Positions 1 to 8,518 of a stretch of 33,099 bases of DNA are shown here, piece after piece. The stretch is taken from assembly GCA_030550675.1 (NCBI GenBank), contig JAUQOW010000021.1:1-33099 (forward strand). The letters are read 5' to 3'. The position numbers and the translations under genes were made by a program. Numbering within the stretch: the first letter of the stretch is position 1; each line of letters opens with the position of its first letter. This stretch comes from Chloroflexota bacterium (GTDB lineage Bacteria > Chloroflexota > Chloroflexia > Chloroflexales > Roseiflexaceae). A model generated the notes under the pieces. That model was not told the origin of the DNA and did no database searches. It saw only the letters and a program-made list of their open reading frames with translations.

Positions 1-2437
1 CCACATTGGTGCGCAACTGTTTGATGCGTTCCTTATGACGCACGCCAAACCGCTGCTCTTCATCAATCACCAGCAATCCGAGGTCTTTGAAGGTCACGTC
101 CTTCGAGAGCAGGCGATGCGTCCCGATAATGATGTCGATCTCGCCGCGCGCCAGGCGCTGCACGATGTCGCTCTGTTCCTTCGCCGAACGGAAGCGCGAG
201 ATCATCTCAACCCGCACTGGAAACGCCGCCATGCGTCGGCTGAAGGTGTCGTAGTGCTGCTGCACCAGCACCGTCGTCGGCGCCAGCACCGCCACCTGTT
301 TGCCGTCCTGCACGGCTTTGAACGCCGCGCGCAGCGCCACTTCCGTCTTGCCAAACCCGACATCACCGCAGATCAGACGATCCATCGGCTGCGGCTGTTC
401 CATATCGCGCTTGACATCAATGATCGCCTTGAGCTGGTCGGGGGTTTCGACATATGGAAAGCTGGCTTCGAGCTCGCGCTGCCACTCGGTGTCCGGGCTG
501 AATGCGTGCCCTTCCGCCAGTTGACGCTGCGCATAGAGACTGATCAACTCGTTTGCCAGGTCCTGCACGGCGGCGCGCGCCTTGCGCTTGGCGCGTTCCC
601 AATCCTGTGTGCCGAGACGGGTCAGTTGCGGCTCGGCGTCGCTGGCTCCGATGTAGCGCGAGACGCGGTCAATCTGATCGACCGGAACGTAGAGGCGGTC
701 GCCTTCGGCATACCGCAGGTTCAAATAGTCGCGCTCAATGCCGCCGACGCTGCGCCGGACCAGTCCTTCATACACCGCGATGCCATGCTCGATATGCACG
801 ACGTAATCGCCGGGTTTCAGCCCGCGCAGGAACGCTGCGCGATCCTCGGCGCTCCGCTCGCGGCGGCGGCGCTGCCCGGTTGCGATCCGGCGCTGCCGCC
901 AACCGAAGATCTCGCTGTCGCTGTAGAGCGTCAGGCGCAACGCAGTCAGGCGGAACCCGGCGTCGAGTGCGCCGTGGATGGCGGTAAACAGCGACGGATC
1001 GACCGCCGGTTCGCCGTTGTGCTGCACGCCTTCCGTGACCAGTTCCTGCAACCGCGCCGCCTGCGGCGTCACAACGACCACCCGTTCGCCCGCGCGCATG
1101 CGCTCGATAATATCCTCAACCAGGCGCCGGATCTGTCCGCCAAACAGATCGGCAGGCACGAACAGGCGTTCCGGCAGAAGATGCACGCAGAACCGCTCGT
1201 CTGGCGGATCAGCGTCTGGCGCCCGATGCAGGATCGCAGGTTCGGCGCCATTCTCCGACCGAAGCGCGACGACGGAGGATGCAGGGAGCAATACGTCCCA
1301 GAGTGGTCGCTCATTATTGCTGAAATCCGCCAGGGTCAAGGCGTCCGCCTGCGCGATCAGTTCGTGCCAGCGCACATAGGGGCGCGGAAAGGTCGTCGGA
1401 AGTTCCCCAGCGTCGATCTGCTGGCGGCGGCGCGTTTCCGCCTGATGATCGAGTTCCGCGGCATGCTGCGCCAGCAGTAACGCATCATTGAACGCAACAA
1501 TCGCGCCCGGCGGCAAATGGCGCAACAGAGTGGCGTGAGCATCCGCCTCATCCCGGAAGAACGGCGCAAAGAATGCGCGTCCCTCGAAGCGCTCGCCGCG
1601 CCGGATGTGCTCGAATGCCTGCAACCACTCATCAAGCGCCTCACGCCGCAGCGCCGACGTATCAATATCGCGCATGCGCTGCAGCGCCGCCTCACGCCGC
1701 CACAACGGAAACTCATGCGGCGGACCGATGACCGCCGCGCTGATCTGCGCTTCACTGCGCTGCGTCAGCGGATCAAAACGGCGGAGACTGTCGATTTCAT
1801 CGCCGAAGAACTCGATCCGCAGCGGCAAATCGTCTCCCGGCGGAAACACGTCGATAATGCCGCCGCGCCGGTTGACCTCGCCCGGTTCTTCGACAATCGG
1901 CGCATAGCGATACCCGCGCTCAAGCAACCGTTCCATCAGATCGTCCAGTGCGCAGGGGGCGCCGCGCTCCAGGCGAATGCTGCCGGCCTGCAGTTCGACT
2001 GGCGTCAGCGTCGGCTGCATCAACGCCCGAACCGGCGCGACGATCACCGGCAGCACAGCGCTGCCATCGGCGGAGAGCGTCGCCAGGCGGCGCAGGACGC
2101 GCATACGCGCAGCAAGGATGTCGGCGCCGGTGGACATATGCTCATACGGCAGCGCATCGCTCGCCGGAAACATCAGGACCCGGTCATCACCCAACCACTG
2201 ACGCAAATCGTCGTATGTGCGCAACGCCGCATCGGTTGTACTCACCACATACACGACCGGCGCAGCGATATTGGCGGCGATGGCGGCAACCAGCGGCGTG
2301 CGCGCCGCCCCTGGCGCGGGGGCGATGTGCAGGCGCGCGCCAGCGCGGGCGCGCAACGTCGCCATCAACTCCTGAATCGGCGCAAGCGCCGCTATCTCAT
2401 CGAGGAGAGTCGCCAGCGAAACAATCGTTACTGTCAC
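1..2437 (-). CDS. mfd: Transcription-repair coupling factor Mfd, N-terminal 812 residues (runs off the window)
   Basis: Mfd is a DNA translocase that pushes stalled RNA polymerase off damaged DNA and recruits UvrA. The reverse strand is open from a GTG at 2437 to the window edge, with an in-frame TGA at 2443-2441, so GTG 2437 is the earliest start. A UvrB-like N-terminal part comes first. The CarD-like RNA polymerase interaction domain lies at about residues 540-600. The RecG-like helicase follows, with Walker A GDVGFGKT at 691-698 and DEEQ (Walker B) at 792-795, followed by RFGV. Family members are about 1,150-1,200 aa, so roughly the last third, including the end of the helicase and the C-terminal regulatory domain, lies outside. 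Long open frames on the opposite strand here are shadows caused by high G+C. Identification is secure; the start is fairly secure. Confidence 0.96.
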   Translation of the reverse strand, partial: MTVTIVSLATLLDEIAALAPIQELMATLRARAGARLHIAPAPGAARTPLVAAIAANIAAPVVYVVSTTDAALRTYDDLRQWLGDDRVLMFPASDALPYEHMSTGADILAARMRVLRRLATLSADGSAVLPVIVAPVRALMQPTLTPVELQAGSIRLERGAPCALDDLMERLLERGYRYAPIVEEPGEVNRRGGIIDVFPPGDDLPLRIEFFGDEIDSLRRFDPLTQRSEAQISAAVIGPPHEFPLWRREAALQRMRDIDTSALRREALDEWLQAFEHIRRGERFEGRAFFAPFFRDEADAHATLLRHLPPGAIVAFNDALLLAQHAAELDHQAETRRRQQIDAGELPTTFPRPYVRWHELIAQADALTLADFSNNERPLWDVLLPASSVVALRSENGAEPAILHRAPDADPPDERFCVHLLPERLFVPADLFGGQIRRLVEDIIERMRAGERVVVVTPQAARLQELVTEGVQHNGEPAVDPSLFTAIHGALDAGFRLTALRLTLYSDSEIFGWRQRRIATGQRRRRERSAEDRAAFLRGLKPGDYVVHIEHGIAVYEGLVRRSVGGIERDYLNLRYAEGDRLYVPVDQIDRVSRYIGASDAEPQLTRLGTQDWERAKRKARAAVQDLANELISLYAQRQLAEGHAFSPDTEWQRELEASFPYVETPDQLKAIIDVKRDMEQPQPMDRLICGDVGFGKTEVALRAAFKAVQDGKQVAVLAPTTVLVQQHYDTFSRRMAAFPVRVEMISRFRSAKEQSDIVQRLARGEIDIIIGTHRLLSKDVTFKDLGLLVIDEEQRFGVRHKERIKQLRTNV

Positions 2438-2456
2438 AGTTCACCAACACCAAAAG

Positions 2457-2481
2457 GGAGCCGGGTCGTCCAACCGGCTCC
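2457..2481 (-). other. Stem-loop just upstream of mfd
   Basis: Perfect 8-bp inverted repeat (GGAGCCGG / CCGGCTCC, 9-nt loop). Read in the mfd direction it is followed by CCCTTTTGG and then the mfd GTG start 20 bases on. It could be an attenuator or a transcript-end structure. The T-run is short, so a terminator role is weak. Confidence 0.4.
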
Positions 2482-2565
2482 TCGATCTTGAAACCTTGCT
2501 TAAGAAGAGTACCATGAAGCATAGCAAGGCGCAAAGCAATCGTGCAGGCGAAAGCATGGCTTCTC

Positions 2566-2637
2566 AGATCAACCAGATAGTGGACAATCTTGTGATCGGC
2601 GCTGGCTTCGACAGGCTCAGCCAGCGCCAACCGCTCC
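2566..2637 (+). repeat. Dispersed palindromic repeat, copy A
   Basis: A 10-bp perfect stem GGCGCTGGCT / AGCCAGCGCC (2598-2607, 2619-2628) encloses an 11-nt loop TCGACAGGCTC. It is flanked on the left by AGATCAACCAGATA and GACAATCTTGTGATC, and on the right by CAACCGCTCC. Related copies lie at 23488-23556 and 26146-26218 (both inverted relative to this one), with a decayed core at 32846-32873. Confidence 0.85.
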
Positions 2638-2791
2638 AAAGAAGTTGCCAGCGATGAAAATCGACTCTGATGGACCCGCGGCGGAACGCCCGCCCGCTGC
2701 GACTTCAGTCGCCAGCCAGGACGCAGCGCGTCCCTGCCGCGCTGGCTTGCCGCCTGACCATTTGTACCTGGACCCCGCGACGGCGGCGCCG

Positions 2792-2819
2792 TTGCGCATG
2801 CGCCCTATCGTGCTATAAT
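2792..2819 (+). promoter_or_regulatory. Sigma-70-type promoter for tig-clpP-clpX-mtnP
   Basis: TTGCGC at 2792-2797, a 16-bp spacer and a perfect TATAAT at 2814-2819. This places the transcript start near 2826, about 40 nt before the trigger factor start. Confidence 0.75.
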
Positions 2820-2864
2820 ACACAAGAATTGCTTTACTTTTTCTAGCCCTCTGGAGTGGTATCG

Positions 2865-4406
2865 GTGAAGGTCACAACCGAAAAGAAGCCGCGCAGTATT
2901 CTCGAACTGACCGTCGAACTCGACAAAGAACAGATCGAGAAGGCGCTGGATCGCGCAGCGCGCCGGATGTCGCAGAAGTACAACATCCCTGGCTTTCGCA
3001 AGGGAAAAGCGCCGCGTTTCATTGTGGAAAACTATTTTGGGCGCGAAGCGCTGCTTGAAGAGGCGTCCGACGATCTGATCAACAAGGCGTTCCAGGATGC
3101 GCTCAAGCAGGAGGGGATTGAACCGTATGCGCAGGCGCACCTGACCGCCGTCAATCTCGACACGCCGCCGTACACCTTCACGGTCGAGGTGCCGATGGCG
3201 CCAACCATCGAGTTGCCTGACTATCGCGCCATCCATGTGCCCTTCGAGCCGGATGAGGTGACGGATGAAACGGTCAACCGCGCGATGGAAATGCGGCGCG
3301 ATCGGCATGTCGTGCTGCGTTCGCTCGAAGAGCCGCGCCCGGCGCAACGCGGCGATCAGTTGACCGTGCAACTCGAAACATATGTTGATGGCGAATTGCT
3401 TGAACCGCGCGCGGAGGGCGAGGAGATCCCGCAATCTACGCTGGTGCTCGAACCCGATCGCATCGTGCCGGGATTGTACGAAGCGCTGCTTGGCGTCATG
3501 CCCAACACCATGGTCGATGTGACCGTCCGCATGGCGGATGACCATGAGAACGAGCGGGTGCGCGGCAAGGATGTGCGCTTCGTCGTCAACATTCTGGAGA
3601 TTCAGGAACGTCTGCTGCCGGAATGGGACGAACTGCCCGCGCTGGAGAACTTCGAGGGAACGCTCGACGAACTGCGGGAAAAGACGCGCCAGGAACTTAT
3701 CGAGGCGGCGCGCAAGAACGCTGAAGACAAAGTATTCCTCGAATATGTGCGTCGGGTGGTCGCCGCCACGACTTTTGATCTTCCCGATGCGCTGATTGAG
3801 CGCGAGGCGGAGAGTATGCTGCGCGAGCGCGAGGCGGAGTACGAGCGTTACGGCATTCGCCCCGAACAGATCTACGAGGCGACGGGCAAGAAGCGCGAAG
3901 ACTGGCTCGAGGAGTTGAAACCGGCTGCTGAGGAGCGCGCCAAGCGCGGTCTGGTGTTGCGCGAGATCGCCAAAGCTGAAGGTCTGGCGGCAAATGAGGC
4001 GGAGATCGCCCAGGAAATCGAAGAGATTGTTGCGAGTATGGAAGAAGATCAGCGCGACAGCGCTCGCACCATCCTGGGTTCCGAGCTGCGTCCGTTCGTC
4101 GTCGCCGGGATTGTGGATCGCAAATTGCGCCGCCGTATTCTTGCGATTGCAACCGGAGACCCGTCGTTTGAACAGAGCGCAGCGCCCGCCGCTGAAGCGC
4201 CCCACGTCGCCGCCGAGACGCCGTCCGCTGAACAGAGCGCAGCGCCCGCCGCTGAAGCGGATTCCATCCCCGATGCAGCGCCCGCCGCTAAAGCGGATTC
4301 CATCCCCGACGCAGCGCCCGCCGTATCAGAAGAATATGAAAACAGTCCACCCGCAGCAGATCGCGCTGCTGTCGAGGCGACAACCAACGAAACAAGAACG
4401 GAGTAA
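2865..4406 (+). CDS. tig: Trigger factor, ribosome-bound chaperone
   Basis: Trigger factor binds ribosomal protein L23 at the exit tunnel and shields nascent chains; it also has a peptidyl-prolyl isomerase domain. The ribosome-docking signature GFRKGKAP is at residues 43-50 of the 513-aa product. The PPIase region (about 150-250) is followed by the helical C-terminal chaperone arms. I chose GTG 2865 over the in-frame GTG 2856 because GGAG at 2853-2856 is then 8 nt upstream, and the protein begins MKVTTEKK, as is usual for the family. The end is odd: after about residue 440 comes a low-complexity Ala/Pro/Glu tail of about 75 residues with internal repeats, longer than in typical trigger factors. 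The gene is first in an operon; its TAA lies 3 nt before clpP and covers part of the clpP ribosome-binding region. Confidence 0.96.
   Translation: MKVTTEKKPRSILELTVELDKEQIEKALDRAARRMSQKYNIPGFRKGKAPRFIVENYFGREALLEEASDDLINKAFQDALKQEGIEPYAQAHLTAVNLDTPPYTFTVEVPMAPTIELPDYRAIHVPFEPDEVTDETVNRAMEMRRDRHVVLRSLEEPRPAQRGDQLTVQLETYVDGELLEPRAEGEEIPQSTLVLEPDRIVPGLYEALLGVMPNTMVDVTVRMADDHENERVRGKDVRFVVNILEIQERLLPEWDELPALENFEGTLDELREKTRQELIEAARKNAEDKVFLEYVRRVVAATTFDLPDALIEREAESMLREREAEYERYGIRPEQIYEATGKKREDWLEELKPAAEERAKRGLVLREIAKAEGLAANEAEIAQEIEEIVASMEEDQRDSARTILGSELRPFVVAGIVDRKLRRRILAIATGDPSFEQSAAPAAEAPHVAAETPSAEQSAAPAAEADSIPDAAPAAKADSIPDAAPAVSEEYENSPPAADRAAVEATTNETRTE
4170..4325 (+). repeat. In-frame tandem repeats coding the trigger factor tail
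   Basis: A 30-bp unit (coding about EQSAAPAAEA) occurs at 4170-4199 and again at 4230-4259. It is followed by two 36-bp units (coding about DSIPDAAPAAKA) from 4257 and 4293. All units keep the reading frame, which points to in-frame duplication of a disordered tail. Confidence 0.85.
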
Positions 4407-4409
4407 GCT

Positions 4410-5069
4410 ATGGGTATCTGGAAGTCAAACCATCGGATTGAGTGGATCGCGCCGCGGGTCGAGTCGCTGATCCCAATGGTGGTGGAGAGCACCAATCGCG
4501 GCGAGCGCGCCTACGATATTTACTCGCGCCTGCTGAAAGAGCGCGTTATTCTGCTGGGCACGCCGATTGATGATCAGATCGCCAATTTGATCGTTGCTCA
4601 GTTGCTGTTCCTTGAGCACGAAGACCCGGATCGCGACATCTGGCTTTACATCAATAGCCCCGGCGGGTCGATCACGGCAGGTCTGGCGATCTACGACACC
4701 ATGCAGGTCATTCGCCCCGATGTGGCGACGGTCTGCGTCGGCATGGCAGGCAGCATGGCGACGCCGATTCTGGCTGGCGGCGCAAAGGGCAAGCGCTACA
4801 GCCTGCCGCACTCGACCATTCACATGCACCCGGCTGGCGGCGGCGCGCGCGGCTACGCGCCCGACGTCGAGATTATGGCGCGCGAATTGCTGCGTGAACA
4901 GCAACTGATCCGTGAACTGCTGGCGAAGGACACCGGTCAACCGCTCGAGCGCATTGCGCGCGACTTCGACCGCGACCTGTTCATGGATCCGCAGCAGGCG
5001 AAAGAGTATGGTATTATCGATGAAATCCTGACTCGTGAAGATCTGCCGGCCAACAGCGAACGCCGCTGA
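4410..5069 (+). CDS. clpP: ATP-dependent Clp protease proteolytic subunit ClpP
   Basis: ClpP is the barrel-shaped serine protease that degrades substrates unfolded by ClpX. The 219-aa product has the usual length. The catalytic triad is visible: Ser115 in GMAGSMA, His140 in HMHPAGG and Asp189 in FDRDLFMD; the INSPGGS loop is at 81-87. ATG 4410 follows GGAG at 4400-4403 with 6-nt spacing, partly inside the end of tig, so translation may be coupled. clpX follows 18 bp after the stop, the classic tig-clpP-clpX order. The segment after the catalytic His reads [10 protein letters not shown] instead of the more common HQPLGG, and GMAGSMA replaces GxAASMG. It is therefore a divergent but apparently active ClpP. 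Cytoplasmic. Confidence 0.97.
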   Translation: MGIWKSNHRIEWIAPRVESLIPMVVESTNRGERAYDIYSRLLKERVILLGTPIDDQIANLIVAQLLFLEHEDPDRDIWLYINSPGGSITAGLAIYDTMQVIRPDVATVCVGMAGSMATPILAGGAKGKRYSLPHSTIHMHPAGGGARGYAPDVEIMARELLREQQLIRELLAKDTGQPLERIARDFDRDLFMDPQQAKEYGIIDEILTREDLPANSERR

Positions 5070-5087
5070 ACGGCCACGGGAGCGCCT

Positions 5088-6398
5088 ATGTCTCGCACAC
5101 GCGGCGGAAATCCCAATTCGCCGAATAGCCGCGGCGCGTATCTCTGTTCCTTCTGCGGACGGGGACAGGAAGAGGTGCAGCGCCTAATCGCCGGTCCGGG
5201 AACGGTGTTTATCTGCGATGAGTGCGTGGCGCTGTGCAGCGCCATTATTGCAGAGGAGACCGGTTCACGGCCATCGCCCCGCCGTTCATCGGCGCACCTG
5301 CCTGCCCGCCTGCCGACGCCGCGCCGACTGCGCGAGTGGCTCGATCAATATGTCATCGGGCAGGACCGCGCGAAAGTAGTGCTGTCAGTCGCAGTGTACA
5401 ATCACTACAAACGGCTGCGCGCCGGGCAGCACGCCGATGATGTTGAAATCGGCAAAAGCAACATTCTGCTGATCGGTCCAACCGGCAGCGGCAAGACGTT
5501 GCTGGCGCAGACGCTGGCGCGGGTGCTCGACGTGCCCTTCGCAATCGCTGACGCCACAGCATTGACCGAAGCGGGATATGTTGGCGAGGATGTTGAAAAC
5601 ATTCTGCTGCGGTTGATCCAGGCGGCGGACGGCGACATCGAGCGTGCGCAGACCGGGATCATCTACATTGACGAGATCGACAAGATTGCGCGCAAGAGCG
5701 ATAACCCGTCGATCACCCGCGACGTGTCGGGCGAAGGGGTGCAGCAGGCGCTGCTGAAGATCCTCGAAGGGTGCGTGGCGCACGTTCCGCCGGTCCCCGG
5801 ACGCAAGCATCCGCAACAGGAGTACATCTCGTTTGACACGACTCACGTACTGTTCATCTGCGGCGGCGCATTCGAGGGTCTAGACAAGATCATCAGCCAG
5901 CGCATCGGCGGCAAGCGCAGCATCGGTTTCCACGCCAGCGAGCCATCTGAGGCTCCGTCGTCAATCCTGTCGCAGGTGACGCCGGACGACTTGCTGCGCT
6001 TCGGCTTCATCCCCGAATTCATCGGGCGGTTGCCGGTCGTCGCAGCGCTTGACCCGCTCGACAAACAGGCGATGATTCGGATCTTGACCGAGCCGCGCAA
6101 CGCGATCATCAAACAGTACCAGAAGATGCTTGCGCTCGATCACGTTGAACTGGAAGTCACTCCCGACGCCCTCGAAGCGATCGCCGAGCGGGCGCTCAAG
6201 TCGAAGACCGGCGCGCGCGCATTGCGCACGATCGTTGAAGAGATCCTGCTCGATGTCATGTACGAAGTGCCGTCGCAGGAGCATATCGGGCGCTGTATCA
6301 TCAACGCCGAAGTGGTTGAGGGGCGCGGACATCCGATCCTGGTGCCGCGCTCCGCTGAACGGCAGGAGTACCGCCGCCGCATGGACGAGGCGGTGTAG
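5088..6398 (+). CDS. clpX: ClpX, AAA+ unfoldase of the ClpXP protease
   Basis: ClpX recognises tagged substrates, unfolds them and threads them into ClpP. The 436-aa protein has the N-terminal zinc-binding domain (Cys20, Cys23, Cys43, Cys46), Walker A GPTGSGKT (130-137), pore loop GYVG (163-166), Walker B IIYIDEID (191-198), the ClpP-docking IGF loop (279-281) and sensor-2 GAR (375-377). ATG 5088 is preceded by GGGAG at 5078-5082. It lies between clpP and mtnP on one transcript. The ssrA gene 2.1 kb downstream makes a tag ending in LAA, the classic ClpX degradation signal. All key motifs are intact. Confidence 0.97.
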   Translation: MSRTRGGNPNSPNSRGAYLCSFCGRGQEEVQRLIAGPGTVFICDECVALCSAIIAEETGSRPSPRRSSAHLPARLPTPRRLREWLDQYVIGQDRAKVVLSVAVYNHYKRLRAGQHADDVEIGKSNILLIGPTGSGKTLLAQTLARVLDVPFAIADATALTEAGYVGEDVENILLRLIQAADGDIERAQTGIIYIDEIDKIARKSDNPSITRDVSGEGVQQALLKILEGCVAHVPPVPGRKHPQQEYISFDTTHVLFICGGAFEGLDKIISQRIGGKRSIGFHASEPSEAPSSILSQVTPDDLLRFGFIPEFIGRLPVVAALDPLDKQAMIRILTEPRNAIIKQYQKMLALDHVELEVTPDALEAIAERALKSKTGARALRTIVEEILLDVMYEVPSQEHIGRCIINAEVVEGRGHPILVPRSAERQEYRRRMDEAV

Positions 6399-6416
6399 CG
6401 TTCCCCGGAGGCGCAT

Positions 6417-7313
6417 ATGACCGCACCTCAGCAGACGGAACCGCGCGCAACGATCGGCGTCATTGGCGGGAGCGGTCTGTACGCGATGGAAGGTCTCACA
6501 GACGTTGAGCGCGTCACCTTGCAGACCCCCTTCGGCGCGCCGAGCGACGCCTATGTGCTCGGCACGATTGAAGGGCGTCGCGTCGCCTTTCTGCCGCGCC
6601 ACGGCGTCGGTCACCGCCTTTCGCCGAGCGAAGTGCCGAGTCGCGCCAATATCTACGGCTTCCGCATGCTCGGCGTGCGCTACCTGATTGCGGTGAGCGC
6701 CGTCGGAAGCCTGCGCGAGGAGTACGCCCCCGGGCACATCGTCATCCCCGATCAGTTGTACGACCGCACCAAAGGGCATCGCCCCGACACCTTCTTCGGC
6801 GGCGGGCTGGTGGTGCATGTCCAGTTCGACCGGCCCTTCGACGCCGGGCTGTCCGACCGTCTGGAGCAGGCGGCGCGCGCGGCTGGCGCTACTGTCCATC
6901 GCGGCGGCACGCTGGTGGTGATGGAAGGTCCGCAATTTAGCACCCGCGCCGAGAGCGAAGAAAACCGGCGGCGCGGGCATCACCTGATCGGCATGACTGC
7001 GCTCCCCGAAGCCAAACTGGCGCGCGAAGCGGAGATCGCCTACGCCATGCTGGCGATGGTGACCGACTACGACTGCTGGCATCCGGGGCACGACGCCGTG
7101 ACGGTCGAAATGGTCGTGCAGGTGCTCCAGGCGAACGCGCGGCTTGCCCAGGATGTCGTGCGGCGCGTCGTCCCGCTCATCGGCGACGGCTTCGACAGCC
7201 CGGCGCACCGCGCCCTGGCGAACGCGATCATCACCGATCCCGCCGTCATCCCGCCCGAAAAACTGGCGCAGGTTGAGCTGCTGGTGGGGAAGTATCTGCA
7301 CAAAGGCGCGTAG
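6417..7313 (+). CDS. mtnP: S-methyl-5'-thioadenosine phosphorylase
   Basis: This enzyme cleaves 5'-methylthioadenosine with phosphate to adenine and methylthioribose-1-phosphate, the first step of methionine salvage. The 298-aa product shows GGSGLY (17-22, phosphate loop), RHGVGH (61-66), MEGPQFSTRAES (169-180) and TDYDCW (216-221). The Asp pair in that last motif separates 6-aminopurine (MTA) phosphorylases from 6-oxopurine nucleoside phosphorylases, which carry Asn there. ATG 6417 follows GGAGG at 6407-6411, 18 bp after the clpX stop, so it is probably the last gene of the tig operon. No clear terminator is visible behind it. Confidence 0.94.
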   Translation: MTAPQQTEPRATIGVIGGSGLYAMEGLTDVERVTLQTPFGAPSDAYVLGTIEGRRVAFLPRHGVGHRLSPSEVPSRANIYGFRMLGVRYLIAVSAVGSLREEYAPGHIVIPDQLYDRTKGHRPDTFFGGGLVVHVQFDRPFDAGLSDRLEQAARAAGATVHRGGTLVVMEGPQFSTRAESEENRRRGHHLIGMTALPEAKLAREAEIAYAMLAMVTDYDCWHPGHDAVTVEMVVQVLQANARLAQDVVRRVVPLIGDGFDSPAHRALANAIITDPAVIPPEKLAQVELLVGKYLHKGA

Positions 7314-7364
7314 AGACATCGAATCTTCATGAATCAATCATAGTGCTTCAAAGCGGTCATTTAG

Positions 7365-7664
7365 AGAGTAAGGGTTTTTGGACATCTATCCAGCGTTTCT
7401 CAAAGTAAGCGGGGCAGTTACAATCCGCTCATTCCAGCATTATCAAAGGATCACCACAATCCACAGTGCAACCTGGTAGGCGAAAAACACAAACACAGAT
7501 GGACTGAGCGTTTTCGAGACAAAGAGGCATACGTTCCGATTGATATCACCGCACCCGCCTCAGATCCGGTCACCGTATGGCGCCAGTTTTGCGAGGAGAC
7601 GAAGTTGAAGCATAACGGCAGACTTTTGAACCCGCCGCCGTTACAGAGAAGATTGTTTCCATGA
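7365..7664 (+). pseudogene. Truncated remnant of the gene upstream of the DUF1828-like gene
   Basis: From just after a TAG at 7362-7364 the frame is open for 99 codons to TGA 7662-7664. It contains no ATG or GTG, and its only TTG is near the end, so the gene has lost its 5' end. The translation looks coding: HRWTERFRDKEAYVP, then PIDITAPASDPVTVWRQFC and HNGRLLNPPPLQRRLFP. It ends in an ATGA overlap with the next gene, the usual sign of a coupled pair. I think the family may be DUF6978, often seen beside DUF1828, but this is a weak recollection. The mtnP stop lies only 51 bp before the open frame, leaving no room for the missing part. A+T is higher than in the flanking genes. Confidence 0.5.
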
Positions 7665-8467
7665 ATGACAATAGTATTTGCCAGAAACTGAACGATAGCC
7701 TTCCTATGCTCTTCACGTGTGAAGAGAAAGAAGAGTACGTCCGCATCAGGACGCCATACCTCTATCCTGATGGCGATGTTATTGATTTATTTTGTCAGCA
7801 AGAGGGTGACATCATCGTTGTCTCAGATTTAGGTCAAACAGGTCGCTGGCTACGGATGCAGAGCGCGTCTCCAAAGCGCGCACCAAAGCAACAGGCATTC
7901 ATTGATGATATTTGCCTGAACCACGGTGTGGAGTTCTACAGAGGCATGTTGACAGCGCGATTCCATCCAGGAGATGATCTATCCCGCGTTGTCACACGCG
8001 TGGCTCAGGCGGCGTTGCGCATGTCGGATCTCTGGTTCACGCTGCGCATGCAGGCGGTCGAGTCATTTGCGGACGAAGTAGCAGATTTTCTTACCGAAAG
8101 AGAATTTCACTTCGACCGGTATGTACCGCACAGAGGAAGATCTGGACGCATCTGGAAGGTCGATTTTCACGTGCGCGCAATACAACGAAGTTCGCTTGTG
8201 TATGTATTGAGCACCGGCAGCCGATCTGCGGCTTCGCGGGTGGTCGATAAAGTTCATACGGCCTTCTATGATTTAATGCATCTGCACGCAGGTCCAGAAT
8301 CGTTGCAGTTCGTTTCCCTATTCAACGATAGCATCGATGTCTGGCACGAAGAGGACTTTCGATTGGCGGAGCAGGTGTCCATTCCCGCGCGCTGGTCGCA
8401 GCCGGAAGAGTTTGCGTTCATTCTGCGGGAAGCGCCAAGGGCGTCGGGATCCTTAACAATGTTCTAA
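7661..8467 (+). CDS. DUF1828/DUF1829-like protein of unknown function
   Basis: This 268-aa protein is probably cytoplasmic; no signal peptide or membrane segment is seen. Residues about 20-115 resemble DUF1828, with TPYLYPDGDVIDLFC and VVSDLGQTGRWLRM. Residues about 145-235 resemble DUF1829, with YVLSTG and a following basic patch. The family is known from phages and accessory islands and has no settled biochemical role. ATG 7661 overlaps the stop of a truncated upstream frame (ATGA), so it was probably second in a coupled pair. Base composition is more A+T-rich than the tig operon, which suggests acquired DNA. It lies directly before ssrA, a common integration neighbourhood. Whether it is still expressed after loss of its partner is unclear. 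Confidence 0.7.
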   Translation: MNDNSICQKLNDSLPMLFTCEEKEEYVRIRTPYLYPDGDVIDLFCQQEGDIIVVSDLGQTGRWLRMQSASPKRAPKQQAFIDDICLNHGVEFYRGMLTARFHPGDDLSRVVTRVAQAALRMSDLWFTLRMQAVESFADEVADFLTEREFHFDRYVPHRGRSGRIWKVDFHVRAIQRSSLVYVLSTGSRSAASRVVDKVHTAFYDLMHLHAGPESLQFVSLFNDSIDVWHEEDFRLAEQVSIPARWSQPEEFAFILREAPRASGSLTMF

Positions 8468-8477
8468 CGAACGACCC

Positions 8478-8506
8478 TTTACACCTTTCTTCCGATCTGC
8501 TACAAT
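8478..8506 (+). promoter_or_regulatory. Promoter of ssrA
   Basis: TTTACA at 8478-8483, a 17-bp spacer and TACAAT at 8501-8506, close to the sigma-70 consensus. The predicted transcript start near 8513 is a few bases before the mature 5' end of tmRNA at 8519, as expected for a processed RNA. Confidence 0.85.
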
Positions 8507-8518
8507 ATGTAAACGTCT

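Larger units (their letters stand above)
2438..2864. other. Intergenic region between divergent mfd and tig
   Basis: This stretch of about 430 bp contains the mfd-proximal stem-loop, dispersed repeat copy A (2566-2637) and the tig promoter (2792-2819). I see no credible gene in it. Short open frames on both strands run through the repeat and lack ribosome-binding sites. Confidence 0.7.

Noticed and set aside
35-1480. 481-codon open frame on the + strand
   Set aside because: Antisense to mfd, whose reverse-strand translation carries all Mfd motifs. Composition is Arg/His/Gln/Leu-rich as expected for a GC-rich shadow.
1517-2491. 324-codon open frame on the + strand
   Set aside because: Antisense to the N-terminal part of mfd; no recognisable domain.
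2805-4205. 466-codon open frame on the - strand
   Set aside because: Antisense to trigger factor; the GFRKGKAP motif and operon structure support the + strand.
5961-7337. 458-codon open frame on the - strand
   Set aside because: Shadow of clpX and mtnP, both of which have intact catalytic motifs.
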